Shown piece after piece: positions 9,057 through 17,763 of a stretch of DNA of 64,000 nt. Both the position numbers and the translations under genes were made by a program. Each line of letters starts with the position of its first letter. Position 1 is the stretch's first letter. Source of the stretch: Candidatus Nanoarchaeia archaeon (GTDB taxonomy: Archaea > Nanobdellota > Nanobdellia > Woesearchaeales > SKIA01). The DNA lies in the NCBI GenBank assembly GCA_028279685.1, contig JANQNG010000031.1:124001-188000 (forward strand). The letters are read 5' to 3'. The notes under the pieces are model-generated. The model worked only from the letters and a program-made list of their open reading frames with translations. It did not search any database and was not told the origin of the DNA.

Positions 9057-9433
9057 TTTATATAATAGACACTTATGCATGGATAGAATACTTTAGAGGT
9101 TCTAAATTAGGAAAAAAAGTAAAAAAAATTTTAGAAAAGAAGAAATGTGCGACTCTTGAGTCAACACTTGCCGAAATAATAACTCATGCGTTAAGAGAAA
9201 ATGAGCCACATGATTTAATGATTAGAGAGATTAAATCTTTGTCTATTATACTTCCAGTCATGATTGGCCTTTGGTTTTTAGCTGCTAAAACAAGGCATGA
9301 GATGAGAAAGAAAAAGGCAAATTTTGGCCTAATGGATGCAATAATGCTCGCAAAAGCAAGAGAGTTAAAAGCTAAAGTCGTCACTGGAGATTCTCATTTC
9401 AAAAACCTAAAAGAGGCAGTGTATTTAGAATGA
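9053..9433 (+). CDS. PIN-domain ribonuclease toxin (VapC-like)
   Basis: 126 residues, starting with TTG at 9053 inside the antitoxin stop. The PIN acidic residues are visible: IIDTYAWIEYF (first Asp), the Glu of AEIITHA, GLMDAIMLAKA and VVTGDSHF. These proteins are Mg-dependent ribonucleases that cleave tRNA or rRNA when released from the antitoxin. It overlaps the next gene by 4 nt, giving a three-gene translationally coupled unit. Confidence 0.88.
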   Translation: MIYIIDTYAWIEYFRGSKLGKKVKKILEKKKCATLESTLAEIITHALRENEPHDLMIREIKSLSIILPVMIGLWFLAAKTRHEMRKKKANFGLMDAIMLAKARELKAKVVTGDSHFKNLKEAVYLE

Positions 9434-9759
9434 ATGTAAAATCATTAGAATGTCGAAGTTATCTCCTGACAGTACTCGGAAACTCTCCGCGAAACAGAAT
9501 TATCGATTTTTTATTAGGAGAAGTTAATTATGATCATACATTGAAAGAGATTGCTTTGAAAAGTAATATTGGCTATGCAACCATAAAAAGAATCTGGCTT
9601 AATTTTCTCAAGTCAGGCTTAGTCCAATCAACCCGAAGAGTTGGAAAAGCAGTCTTCTACAAATACAATCTCAAATCCAAAACAGGAAAAGCATTAAGAA
9701 AGTTTTATTTAGATATATTAGTTGATAATATTGAAGAAGAAATAATAATAGAAAATTAA
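9430..9759 (+). CDS. Winged-helix regulator downstream of the toxin
   Basis: 109 residues. A winged helix is clear (LGNSPRNRIIDFLLGE, then LKEIALKSNIGYATIKRIW recognition helix, then a VQSTRRVGKAVFYKYNL wing), of ArsR/HTH_20 type. ATG 9430 overlaps the PIN stop by 4 nt. Third gene of the AbrB/PIN operon, which is unusual for VapBC-like modules; it may regulate the operon or be a second antitoxin component. No sensor domain is seen. Confidence 0.75.
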   Translation: MNVKSLECRSYLLTVLGNSPRNRIIDFLLGEVNYDHTLKEIALKSNIGYATIKRIWLNFLKSGLVQSTRRVGKAVFYKYNLKSKTGKALRKFYLDILVDNIEEEIIIEN

Positions 9760-9765
9760 AAAAAA

Positions 9766-10521
9766 TTAACACTTCAACTGATGAATATAACGACATCCTT
9801 GTTCAGCAAGATCTTTCCTAAACTCATCATATACTTCATTAGTATATTTTGGTTTTCCTCCACTCCATATCATATCAGCATCCGCTAAACCTCTACTAAT
9901 CATAGTAGATGTTGCTTGTGAAATTGCTAATTCTTTTGAATCACGATCCCTAAAAGATGGAGCATGATAAAATCTATATAAGTCTAAGAGAATGGAATAT
10001 TTTTGAAAATTCTCTTCAAGATGAGGAAACCTCAACAAATATTCAAATTTATTTGGTGAACCAACCTCATATTCTGCATATTTTTTCAAATTTGAAATAT
10101 CTTCTGCAAAGCCGTTGTCTGAACCAGCCATTATATTAATCTCAATGATTCCACCATAATACAATTTCATACGATCACTTATTTTTATTGGAGTTCTAGC
10201 TGCTCTTTCTGCTAATTTATCTTCTAACTTCGCATATTTTTTCCCTCTCTTAGTAAATCTATTTGATTTTTTAGATGCTTTCCAACATAAAGGCCACTGA
10301 TAGTTTCCACCGGTTTCACGCAAAACAGTTTTAGATTTATAAACTGAATCATCTTCATATAAAGCATATAAAGCACTTACAACTTTATCCTTATCATTTA
10401 CTTTGGCCGGAAAAGTTATAGTGTTCCCTTCAATTTCAAATCCTTCTTCCTGTAAAACACTCTCTGCTAAATCTTTATCTTTTTCTACTGCTCTATTCTG
10501 AATTTTTTTAATTAATTTCAT
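9766..10521 (-). CDS. Hypothetical protein, 251 aa
   Basis: Not recognised. Soluble, lysine-rich, no signal peptide. The C-terminal half carries SQATSTMISRGLADADMIW and ends EQGCRYIHQLKC. Its ATG overlaps the stop of the lipoprotein gene upstream by 4 nt, so the two are co-translated. Position downstream of an exported lipoprotein and a divergent Lrp regulator suggests a shared regulated function, not identified. Confidence 0.6.
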   Translation of the reverse strand: MKLIKKIQNRAVEKDKDLAESVLQEEGFEIEGNTITFPAKVNDKDKVVSALYALYEDDSVYKSKTVLRETGGNYQWPLCWKASKKSNRFTKRGKKYAKLEDKLAERAARTPIKISDRMKLYYGGIIEINIMAGSDNGFAEDISNLKKYAEYEVGSPNKFEYLLRFPHLEENFQKYSILLDLYRFYHAPSFRDRDSKELAISQATSTMISRGLADADMIWSGGKPKYTNEVYDEFRKDLAEQGCRYIHQLKC

Positions 10522-11054
10522 TTTTTATCGACCTCTTTTTTTATTTCATTCCAATCTATTTTTTCACCATTAACTTCTTTGATCTGATCATAGCTTAAAA
10601 AGAAAACATGATAGAAATTATTTGTCTCCTGATGAATCACATAAGTATGATTCAAATAAGCATGTTTTCCTAGTTGAACTTTGATAGTGTCTCCTTTTTG
10701 TGTATATTTATTGAAGAGATCTCTGTTTTTTTTAGAACTTGGAATATATTTGTTCTTGAAACTAGACTGTATCTCTATAAGAGGAGTATTCATGGGTGCA
10801 GAGTTATTTCCCGAAAAATATTTTTCCACCATCAAATCATTATCTGCATTATTCACATCTGTAAGAAGTAAAGTTGCAGAATGTATTACCCACTTATTTA
10901 TATAAAGATCTTTTTCCCATTTGGCTTTTTCAACAACAACTCCTTCAAGAGTTATTCCATCATATTCTTTTGGTTCTGGCAAATCTGAACAGCCAATAGT
11001 TGTGGCCATTGCAAGTCCAGCTAAAGCGTGTGTTATGTATTTTGTTAATTTCAT
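10518..11054 (-). CDS. Small lipoprotein of unknown function
   Basis: 178 residues from ATG 11054, preceded by a strong AAAAGGAGGTAA ribosome binding site. The protein begins with KLTK, then a hydrophobic run and the lipobox TTIGC, so it should be membrane-anchored outside the cell. The mature part is beta-rich (ITLEGVVVEKAKW, IHSATLLLTDV, KGDTIKVQLGKHAYL) and reads like a small OB- or beta-sandwich domain; no family recognised. An in-frame start 20 codons upstream would destroy the signal peptide and was not used. Confidence 0.7.
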   Translation of the reverse strand: MKLTKYITHALAGLAMATTIGCSDLPEPKEYDGITLEGVVVEKAKWEKDLYINKWVIHSATLLLTDVNNADNDLMVEKYFSGNNSAPMNTPLIEIQSSFKNKYIPSSKKNRDLFNKYTQKGDTIKVQLGKHAYLNHTYVIHQETNNFYHVFFLSYDQIKEVNGEKIDWNEIKKEVDKK

Positions 11055-11074
11055 TTTTCTTACCTCCTTTTTAT

Positions 11075-11108
11075 GGTGTGGATCAAGGGTACACTCTTGA
11101 CCCACACC
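11075..11108. promoter_or_regulatory. 12-bp inverted repeat in the 11054/11228 divergent region
   Basis: GGTGTGG (11075-11081) pairs with CCACACC (11102-11108); after one mismatch TCAAG (11083-11087) pairs with CTTGA (11096-11100), leaving an 8-nt loop. It sits 20 nt upstream of the lipoprotein start, in its 5' leader. It can be read as an RNA hairpin or as a DNA operator for the Lrp-type gene at 11228. Confidence 0.5.
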
Positions 11109-11227
11109 ACACAAAAACCATTTGATTTTTGTTACTGTGTAATGAGTAATACTAGAAGTTAAATATTTGCATCAATTTTTTTGTCAAAAAAGAATAAATA
11201 TATAAATATAGTAAATATAATATCAAT

Positions 11228-12181
11228 ATGTTCGATAAAACCGATCTGAAGCTTATTTATGAATTAAACCAAAATTGCAGACAACCACACACAGAACTAG
11301 GCAAAAAGCTAAGAATCTCAAAGCAAGTAGTACGGTATAGAATCCAGCAATTAGAGAAGAAAGGGGTTGTTCAAGGCTATCATGCAATGATTGATTGGAG
11401 AAAACTAGGATATAATGCAATAAGGGTTTACTTGAAATGGCAAAATATCAATCCAGAAACCGAAGAAGAAATCTACCAATACCTTAAACAAGATCCTATG
11501 TTCATGTGGACTGTCAAATTCGAAGGAGATATAGATATTGCGTTTTATTTATGGATTAAATCGATTCCTGAATTCTCAAAGAAATGGTATGATTTCTTGG
11601 AAAAATACAAAAAATACATCTTAAAGTATGAAATCTATGAATCAGTAAATATGATACATTATCCTATGAAGCCCTTAGTAAATGATTTTTCAACAGAAGA
11701 AAAAATAATAGGAGAAGAAGAAAAAGTAAAATATGATCAGAAAGATTATGAAATATTAAAAATAGTGACTGAAAATGGTCATATTTCTATTGTTGACCTA
11801 GCAAAAAGAATAGAAGTTACTCCAAAAGCTGCATTGTATAGATTAAGATCATTAGAAAAAAAAGGAATTATTCTAGGATATAATGCATTGATAGACACTA
11901 ATAAATTAGGATATAAATTCTACAAAATTGATTTCTATCTTAATGATTTATCTCAGTTAAATTCCTTACACGAATTTGCAAAACAGCATAAAAATATCGT
12001 ATATAGAATGAGAACTATTGGAGGACCAGATTTTGAAATAGAAGTTATGATAAAAGACGTTATTGCAATGAAAAACATCGTAGCAGAGATACGAAAGCAC
12101 TTTCCAAACATCATCAACAGATATCGATTCCATAGATTCGAATATACTATTAAGCAAGTTTATTTACCAGGAGAGAATTAA
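11228..12181 (+). CDS. Double-domain Lrp/AsnC-type regulator
   Basis: 317 residues with two AsnC helix-turn-helix units, at about residues 3-50 (TDLKLIYELNQNCRQPHTEL) and 175-225 (DYEILKIVTENGHISIVDLA). Each is followed by a RAM-like alpha/beta half, so one chain resembles a dimer of classical Lrp. It is divergent from the lipoprotein at 11054, and its 3' end overlaps the convergent radical SAM gene by 4 nt. A run of AT (TATAAATATAG) near 11200-11210 is the likely TATA region. Confidence 0.88.
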   Translation: MFDKTDLKLIYELNQNCRQPHTELGKKLRISKQVVRYRIQQLEKKGVVQGYHAMIDWRKLGYNAIRVYLKWQNINPETEEEIYQYLKQDPMFMWTVKFEGDIDIAFYLWIKSIPEFSKKWYDFLEKYKKYILKYEIYESVNMIHYPMKPLVNDFSTEEKIIGEEEKVKYDQKDYEILKIVTENGHISIVDLAKRIEVTPKAALYRLRSLEKKGIILGYNALIDTNKLGYKFYKIDFYLNDLSQLNSLHEFAKQHKNIVYRMRTIGGPDFEIEVMIKDVIAMKNIVAEIRKHFPNIINRYRFHRFEYTIKQVYLPGEN

Positions 12182-13263
12182 AACTCCATCAAACTCATCT
12201 GTCTTTTGCCGTCTATTTCGATGAATGGGCGAGCCATCTTTATTCTTGCTCCAAGTTTTCTTAGATCTTCCGCTTTCTTGATTTTTCGTTTACAATAATA
12301 TAATCGTTTAGCAGTTTGGGGACCTATTCCAGGGATGCGAATCAATTCTTCGTATGAACATTCATTAACATCAACTGGAGAATCAAAGTATTCTCTCGCA
12401 AGAACTAATTTAGGATCTTCTTTCGGTAACATACCGTCATCCATAATAGAATTGAATTCATTCATTTTGAAATCATAACAACGATAAAGAAAATCAACAT
12501 TGTACAATCTGTTCTGTCTAATCATTGGTTGTTCTTCTTCATTTTCTAAAGGAGTTCCTTTTACAGGCCTAAACCTTGAATAATAGAATCTTCTCAAATC
12601 CATTTCATCGTACTCCCATTTCATCATTCTCAGTACTTCTTTATCCGTCGAGAGATTGTTCAATATAACTTGAGTAGATTGGCCTCCTGATAAACTTAGC
12701 TTCTTTATCCAGGACTGTCTTCTTAATATATCGGTTTTGAATTCTTTTGTATCTGACAATTCATTCATTATACTTTTGTTAGGCGCTTCTATGTTAATAC
12801 TCATTCTATTGCTGACTTCAGCTGCACGTTTAATCATATCATACGATGTCCCAGGTAATACTTTGAAATGAACGTATCTCTTAAATCCATTTTTTCTAAC
12901 TAATTTTACAGCTTCAATCATTCTCTCAGTTTCTTTATCAGGATCACTTCCGACTCCAGAACTTAAGAACAGTCCACTTACATCCATATTCTTATTCAGA
13001 TAATCAAATATTCTAGCTAACTCTCCAGGTTTGTAAGCTACTTTCTTCTTAGCTCCATGATTACGATTAGGACAATATTTACAATCCTGTGAACAATTAT
13101 TGCCCATCAACGTCTTGAATATCTTGCATGTTTTATGCTCAGCTTTAGCGTGATAAATTCCACCTAAACCATTATTCAACTTGATCTCACATTGCTTAAA
13201 CCCACAAGTATCGTATTTTCCAGCTTTTCCAAGGACTTTGGCTTTCGATAAAGGATCCATCAT
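12178..13263 (-). CDS. Radical SAM protein with helix-hairpin-helix (DNA modification/repair type)
   Basis: 361 residues. The 4Fe-4S ligands are C57, C61 and C64 (CSQDCKYC, CxxxCxxC). A second cysteine group precedes it (TCGFKQC, KTCKIFK). A helix-hairpin-helix near residues 310-330 (YEELIRIPGIGPQTAKRLYY) binds DNA. This layout matches the putative DNA modification/repair radical SAM family that is often paired with a uracil-DNA-glycosylase-like partner; that partner is not adjacent here. The start overlaps the HEPN stop by 4 nt, so it is translated from the MNT-HEPN mRNA. Confidence 0.8.
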   Translation of the reverse strand: MMDPLSKAKVLGKAGKYDTCGFKQCEIKLNNGLGGIYHAKAEHKTCKIFKTLMGNNCSQDCKYCPNRNHGAKKKVAYKPGELARIFDYLNKNMDVSGLFLSSGVGSDPDKETERMIEAVKLVRKNGFKRYVHFKVLPGTSYDMIKRAAEVSNRMSINIEAPNKSIMNELSDTKEFKTDILRRQSWIKKLSLSGGQSTQVILNNLSTDKEVLRMMKWEYDEMDLRRFYYSRFRPVKGTPLENEEEQPMIRQNRLYNVDFLYRCYDFKMNEFNSIMDDGMLPKEDPKLVLAREYFDSPVDVNECSYEELIRIPGIGPQTAKRLYYCKRKIKKAEDLRKLGARIKMARPFIEIDGKRQMSLMEF

Positions 13264-13712
13264 AACCTCTTTTTTATCTCTTCTTGTAATTTCTTTATAT
13301 GCAAATTAAATTCTAATTCAAATGATTTCCAATCAGAATAAGTAAGTAGTTTTCCTTCATAATTAACAGAATTTCTTTTTAATCTGATAGCTTCAAGAAA
13401 CTTCCAGTTTAATTCTAATTCAGGATATTTGAAGCAAATGTATGTGTTTTTGCATTTATGATTCTCTGATTGTATTCTATCAAATAAAAGAAATGCTTCA
13501 ATAAGATTTCTTAAAGACTCGTAATAATCACGAAAAATAAAAGTCCAATCATAACTTTTTTTATCAATATTTATTTTATTTTTCTCGATGAAATTCAAGC
13601 TTTTCTCACTCATATCAACAAGAGATTTTATCAATTCAACATCTACTTTATTCTTCTCTCTGATCATGCCAGAAGACATGCATTTTTGATAAGATTCTTC
13701 TAATTTATTCAC
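13260..13712 (-). CDS. HEPN-domain protein (probable toxin of MNT/HEPN pair)
   Basis: 150 residues, all helical by eye. The C-terminal AIRLKRNSVNYEG fits the HEPN active-site motif in its RN...Y variant. HEPN proteins are RNases or are controlled by nucleotidylation. It lies 31 nt downstream of a minimal nucleotidyltransferase and overlaps a radical SAM gene by 4 nt. The classification rests on the motif, helical pattern and partner. Confidence 0.65.
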   Translation of the reverse strand: MNKLEESYQKCMSSGMIREKNKVDVELIKSLVDMSEKSLNFIEKNKINIDKKSYDWTFIFRDYYESLRNLIEAFLLFDRIQSENHKCKNTYICFKYPELELNWKFLEAIRLKRNSVNYEGKLLTYSDWKSFELEFNLHIKKLQEEIKKRL

Positions 13713-13743
13713 ACATATTAGAGGTTTTAGCTATATTAAAACC

Positions 13744-14292
13744 TCACGCAAGAATGTCCAGTGACTGTAAAGAACCTTTCACTAGAAAACCTTCTGCAAC
13801 ATTTTTCATCAATCCAGATCTTATCTCCTTTATTTCTTTCTTCGAAGAAAAATGATGAATCTCTATCTCCCTTTTTAGTTTTCTTTCAAATGAAAATCTT
13901 CCGAAATCCGGAAGATCTCCATAAATAAATATATCAACATCAGAGTCTTTATACCAATCTCCCTTTGCCATGCTGCCAAAGAGAATTATTACTGAAGAAG
14001 GCAATAACATAAGTTGTTTAAACAAACCACTTTCTTCAAGTTTTTTTAATCCATATATTCTCTTCTTTGTCTGATAGACAAGATTATTTGATCCAGCAGT
14101 AAAATATGGAAATTTCCCTTTTTCTTTAATCCGATTAAGCAAACCTTCTTTTAGATATTTATTAAGCCATTTATTGAGAGCTCCTCTGCTCATCTTTGTC
14201 TTCTTGAGCAATTCCTCAAAATGCCAATGCTTGAGAGGACTCTCTTCAAATATCAATTGTAGGAATATTTCCTCTTTACTTGGACTAGCCAT
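13744..14292 (-). CDS. Winged-helix/minimal nucleotidyltransferase (probable MNT antitoxin)
   Basis: 182 residues. An N-terminal winged helix (HFEELLKKTKMSRGALNKWL) is followed by a pol-beta-type nucleotidyltransferase core. The core has the GSMAKGDWYKDSDVDIF motif (GS..kG...SDxD), so the metal-binding aspartates are present. MNT proteins AMPylate and silence the partner HEPN toxin. A TATA-like ATAGTATA...ACTATTTAAA region lies just before the ATG at 14292. Confidence 0.75.
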   Translation of the reverse strand: MASPSKEEIFLQLIFEESPLKHWHFEELLKKTKMSRGALNKWLNKYLKEGLLNRIKEKGKFPYFTAGSNNLVYQTKKRIYGLKKLEESGLFKQLMLLPSSVIILFGSMAKGDWYKDSDVDIFIYGDLPDFGRFSFERKLKREIEIHHFSSKKEIKEIRSGLMKNVAEGFLVKGSLQSLDILA

Positions 14293-14323
14293 AATAGTAT
14301 AGCTCAGATATACTATTTAAATG

Positions 14324-15304
14324 TTATCTCTCTAATTTCTTCAGAGGATAAGGATCATAGACTAGATCATCCTCGAACATTATTAAGAATTCTACATTTT
14401 TTATTATGGTGTTGAATTTGTCTCTTAATTTAGAAATCTCTTTTTGTAATTTCTCAGGGTTTTCTAATTCAAGAGTTATTTCAAAATTCCATTCTCCAAC
14501 AGTTTCTATTGCTAGAATCATATTTTGATTTTCATTAACGTATGAGAATAAATTATTTCTCGCTTTTTCGTCCATATTTTGGAGTTTAATTAATAATCTA
14601 TAGCTTTGCATCCCATAGTTTTGAGATTTAATATAAGCAGAATAACCTTGTATTATCTCTCTTTTTTCTAGCTGCTTAATTCGCAAAGCAATCGTACTAG
14701 CAGGTTTTTTTAAAATTTTAGCTAATTCAACAACATTAATTCTCGCATTGATTGATAAAATAGATAATATATTCTCGTCGAGTTCATCTAACGTTTCTAT
14801 TTCTGGCTCTTTTCCAAAATGGGGAGCAATTAATTCTGTTTTTGTTCCCATTAAATAATCTCTTTTATGCTGTCTTAATTCTGTTCTTATTGAGATTGTG
14901 TTATCAATTAAGTGATTTCCATACTTTGTAAGAATATTGTAATATATTTTATTGAATTGAACTATATTTTCCGCCATAATTCCAAAAACCATATCATATT
15001 TTCCTCCAATTAATGCAATCCAATATAATTCTGGAATATTTGCAAGATAAGCTATAATTTCCTGCTTCAATTCTTCATCCATATTTTGGAATCTTGAATA
15101 AACAGCATATCCTGTGTATCCTAATTTTGCAAAATTGACTAAAGTAGTGTAACGTTTTATTATTCTTTTTTTCTCTAACTGTTTTATTCTGTAGATTGTT
15201 GTTTCTTTAGATAATTGAGCCTTTCTTCCTATTTCCTGAAATGTGGCTCTAGCGTTCAAATCCAGCTCAGAAAGTATTCTTCGATCTTTTACATCTAAGT
15301 TCAT
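14324..15304 (-). CDS. Double-domain Lrp/AsnC-type regulator
   Basis: 326 residues with the duplicated architecture. The first helix-turn-helix is DRRILSELDLNARATFQEIG and the second, around residue 180, is DENILSILSINARINVVELA; each is followed by a RAM-like half. Divergent from the receiver-like gene at 15433. The promoter side carries TATATAAATATTG near 15329-15341. Confidence 0.88.
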   Translation of the reverse strand: MNLDVKDRRILSELDLNARATFQEIGRKAQLSKETTIYRIKQLEKKRIIKRYTTLVNFAKLGYTGYAVYSRFQNMDEELKQEIIAYLANIPELYWIALIGGKYDMVFGIMAENIVQFNKIYYNILTKYGNHLIDNTISIRTELRQHKRDYLMGTKTELIAPHFGKEPEIETLDELDENILSILSINARINVVELAKILKKPASTIALRIKQLEKREIIQGYSAYIKSQNYGMQSYRLLIKLQNMDEKARNNLFSYVNENQNMILAIETVGEWNFEITLELENPEKLQKEISKLRDKFNTIIKNVEFLIMFEDDLVYDPYPLKKLER

Positions 15305-15376
15305 ATTTTACTAAAACACATGAATTCTATATAAATATTGTGATTTATGAGAAAATTTTGAAGAAAATTTAATATA

Positions 15377-15398
15377 TAACAATTAATTACCATTGTTA
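15377..15398. promoter_or_regulatory. Inverted repeat in the 15304/15433 divergent region
   Basis: Perfect 7-bp arms TAACAAT (15377-15383) and ATTGTTA (15392-15398) with an 8-nt spacer. It directly follows a TATA-like TTTAATATAT (15369-15378) that would serve the rightward gene, so it overlaps the promoter. Candidate site for the Lrp protein at 14324-15304. Confidence 0.45.
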
Positions 15399-15432
15399 GA
15401 TAATAAAAAATCATCAAAAGAGGATAAAAAAA

Positions 15433-15918
15433 ATGGTAAAAATAGGAATTGTTGAAGACAGTATAGGAGATATAATTGGGAGATATTCTTTTTTGACAGA
15501 AGAACATGATGTTCATGTGCTTTACAGAGATTATTATTCCTTTGATTCTTCAGAATTCGCTAAAAACATTCAAAATATAAGTGAAGAAGGATTTGATTCC
15601 AAAAAAATACTAATATCGATGAGGTACCCCCCGGAAAGTTCTCGTGAAAAGAGAAAATTTAGAAAACTAGGATTGCCAACAGAATCAGTAGAATGGCTTC
15701 CCGATGATTTGGATGTGTATTTTGTAGATGGATTACAAGGAGCTTGGGAAAATTACACTGAAAAATATGGAAAAGAAAGAACCCATATCATAAGTGGCGA
15801 TCCACACGTTATTGAGAAAGCTAAGTATTATGGATGTAATGCAAAAGAAAATTACCACGAAACTAGACCATACATAGAACGAGTTATTTCTCAACTGACC
15901 GAATCATTGGAGAAATAA
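15433..15918 (+). CDS. Stand-alone receiver-like (CheY-fold) protein
   Basis: 161 residues. The CheY landmarks appear in order: acidic pair after strand 1 (GIVEDSIGD), Asp after strand 3 (VYFVDGLQG), Ser after strand 4 (THIISGDPH) and Lys after strand 5 (NAKEN). All phospho-acceptor positions are therefore plausible. No output domain and no histidine kinase in the window. A GAGG ribosome binding site (15421-15424) precedes the ATG. It is divergent from an Lrp regulator. Fold assignment is by motif spacing only. Confidence 0.5.
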   Translation: MVKIGIVEDSIGDIIGRYSFLTEEHDVHVLYRDYYSFDSSEFAKNIQNISEEGFDSKKILISMRYPPESSREKRKFRKLGLPTESVEWLPDDLDVYFVDGLQGAWENYTEKYGKERTHIISGDPHVIEKAKYYGCNAKENYHETRPYIERVISQLTESLEK

Positions 15919-15938
15919 AAAGAAATATGTCCAGTGAG

Positions 15939-17231
15939 TTAATTCCAACATTCCAAACAAAGTTTCTCTCTTGAGAACGTTGTTGCCTCTTCTAAATCTC
16001 TAACAGTAGCAAATTCTAAGCTATCTAATGCTAACGTTTTTCTTATTTCTTCAATAGAAATTCTCTGTGCAATACAATCTTCGTCTTTTTTTGTCGTTTT
16101 TCCATACATGCAAGCATGCATTAAAGGAGGGCAAGCAATTCTTGCATGAACCTCAAGTGCGCCATGTCTTCTTAATTCTTCAACTCTGTTAAGCATTTGC
16201 GTTCCTCTGACAATACTATCATCCACTATAACAATTCTTTTTCCTTTTATAGAGGATTTCACAGGAATTAATTTTGTTTTTGCTTCTTTATCTCTTGCTG
16301 ATTGTTCTCCAGGAGTATAACTCCTATCAGAATAATCAAACCTTACGAATACTTCTTCATAGGGTATTCCAGATTCTTCTGAATATCCTATTGCGTGCCA
16401 TCTCCCAGAGTTTGGAACTGGAGAAACAATATCTGCATCTACATGATAATTTTTAGCTAAAATCCTACCCATATTTTTTCTAACCTCTGAGACACTTACT
16501 CCATCTATAATTGAGGTAGGATATGCTGTGTATATCCATTCAAAAGTGCAATACTTTGGTGATTGTATATTCAGATTTCCTACTGTCTGGATTCCTTCAC
16601 CGTTTATACAAACAACTTCTCCAGGTTCAACATCTCTTACTATTTCAAATCCTGTATTTTCAAAAGAAGTACTTTCAGAGGATACAATATAACTTCCGTT
16701 CTTTCTACCTAAAATTAAAGGTTTTCGACCCCACCCTCTTGCAGCATATATTTTACCTTCTTTTAGAGAAATAACAGCAAAGTCTCCTTTTATCTCTGCA
16801 AGAAGCCTTTCAATACCTCTTTCAAATTCTGCTTCACTAGAAATTATTTTTGATAATAAAGCAATGTCTTTAATCTCATTTAAATCATAATAACCGGAAA
16901 AACTAACTCCTGATTTTAACAATCTATCTTTTAACTTATCAGACTCCATAATATTTCCATCAAAGCAAGTAACAAATCCTCCTGCTCTTGATAGCTCAGA
17001 AAGAGGCTGCCTTTCACCAGAGACTGCTCCAATTCCATAATTTCCGTATAAATTATCAACTGAAAATTGTTGTTTTACAATTCCTTTATGGGTTCCTCCA
17101 GTAGTCTTTTCTCCTCCTTTTAAAATCAGTCCGCAATAATCTTGAGCTCTATGTTGCAGATAATGAGTTCCCAAGACCAAATCCTTTGCACAATCCCCCT
17201 GAGAAAAAATACCACATATCCCTGCCATCAT
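15939..17231 (-). CDS. purF: Amidophosphoribosyltransferase
   Basis: First committed enzyme of purine synthesis: PRPP plus glutamine gives phosphoribosylamine. 430 residues. N-terminal Ntn glutaminase begins MMAGICGIFS, so Cys6 would become the N-terminal nucleophile after removal of a five-residue propeptide. The C-terminal phosphoribosyltransferase has the PRPP loop VIVDDSIVRGTQ. CTFEWIYTAYPTS matches the family CxFE.iY.arPdS strand. The end CLECWN carries cysteines that may ligate Fe-S as in Bacillus-type enzymes, though the spacing is reduced. Other purine genes are absent from the window. A TATA-like TTTAAAT (17249-17255) about 20-25 nt upstream suggests a leaderless mRNA. Confidence 0.9.
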   Translation of the reverse strand: MMAGICGIFSQGDCAKDLVLGTHYLQHRAQDYCGLILKGGEKTTGGTHKGIVKQQFSVDNLYGNYGIGAVSGERQPLSELSRAGGFVTCFDGNIMESDKLKDRLLKSGVSFSGYYDLNEIKDIALLSKIISSEAEFERGIERLLAEIKGDFAVISLKEGKIYAARGWGRKPLILGRKNGSYIVSSESTSFENTGFEIVRDVEPGEVVCINGEGIQTVGNLNIQSPKYCTFEWIYTAYPTSIIDGVSVSEVRKNMGRILAKNYHVDADIVSPVPNSGRWHAIGYSEESGIPYEEVFVRFDYSDRSYTPGEQSARDKEAKTKLIPVKSSIKGKRIVIVDDSIVRGTQMLNRVEELRRHGALEVHARIACPPLMHACMYGKTTKKDEDCIAQRISIEEIRKTLALDSLEFATVRDLEEATTFSREKLCLECWN

Positions 17232-17340
17232 CTATACGTTTTTTCCATGTATTTAAATTATGTTGTGATGAAAACTATTATAACTACTTAATAACGTATT
17301 TATTGAAAAAACATATAAACTCATTAGTCTCTATTCTAGC

Positions 17341-17688
17341 ATGCCAAAGAAGAAAAAGAAGCCTAATAAAATCCTCTACTGGATTCCTAGAGTGATTATG
17401 ATATTGTATCTTGCTCTTCTTTTGCTTTTGTCGTTTGATAAAACAGGAGAAACATTCTGGGAGAATATATTGGGCATTCTCATTCAACTTATACTTCCTG
17501 CAGTATTTCTGGTGTTCTTACTCTATACTTGGAAGAAACCACTCTGGGGAGGAATTGCACTTATCGTCTTAGGAATCATAACATTCTTTGCATTCGGCAC
17601 CTATAAAGAAATAATTACCTTCCTTACAATAACTCTTCCTGTACTTTTCTCAGGCATATTGTTTGTTATTGAAGGTAAGAAGAAATAG
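17341..17688 (+). CDS. Small membrane protein, unknown
   Basis: 115 residues: a very basic N-terminus (PKKKKKPNK) followed by three or four hydrophobic helices. Positive-inside rule places the N-terminus in the cytoplasm. No family recognised. ACATATAAAC at 17309-17318 is positioned as a TATA box for a leaderless ATG at 17341. Confidence 0.55.
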   Translation: MPKKKKKPNKILYWIPRVIMILYLALLLLLSFDKTGETFWENILGILIQLILPAVFLVFLLYTWKKPLWGGIALIVLGIITFFAFGTYKEIITFLTITLPVLFSGILFVIEGKKK

Positions 17689-17763
17689 CTGAAAATCTTC
17701 CGGATTATTTCACTAGACATCGACGGTAAGTATGCTTATTAATGATTTTATTCTACCAAGAAT

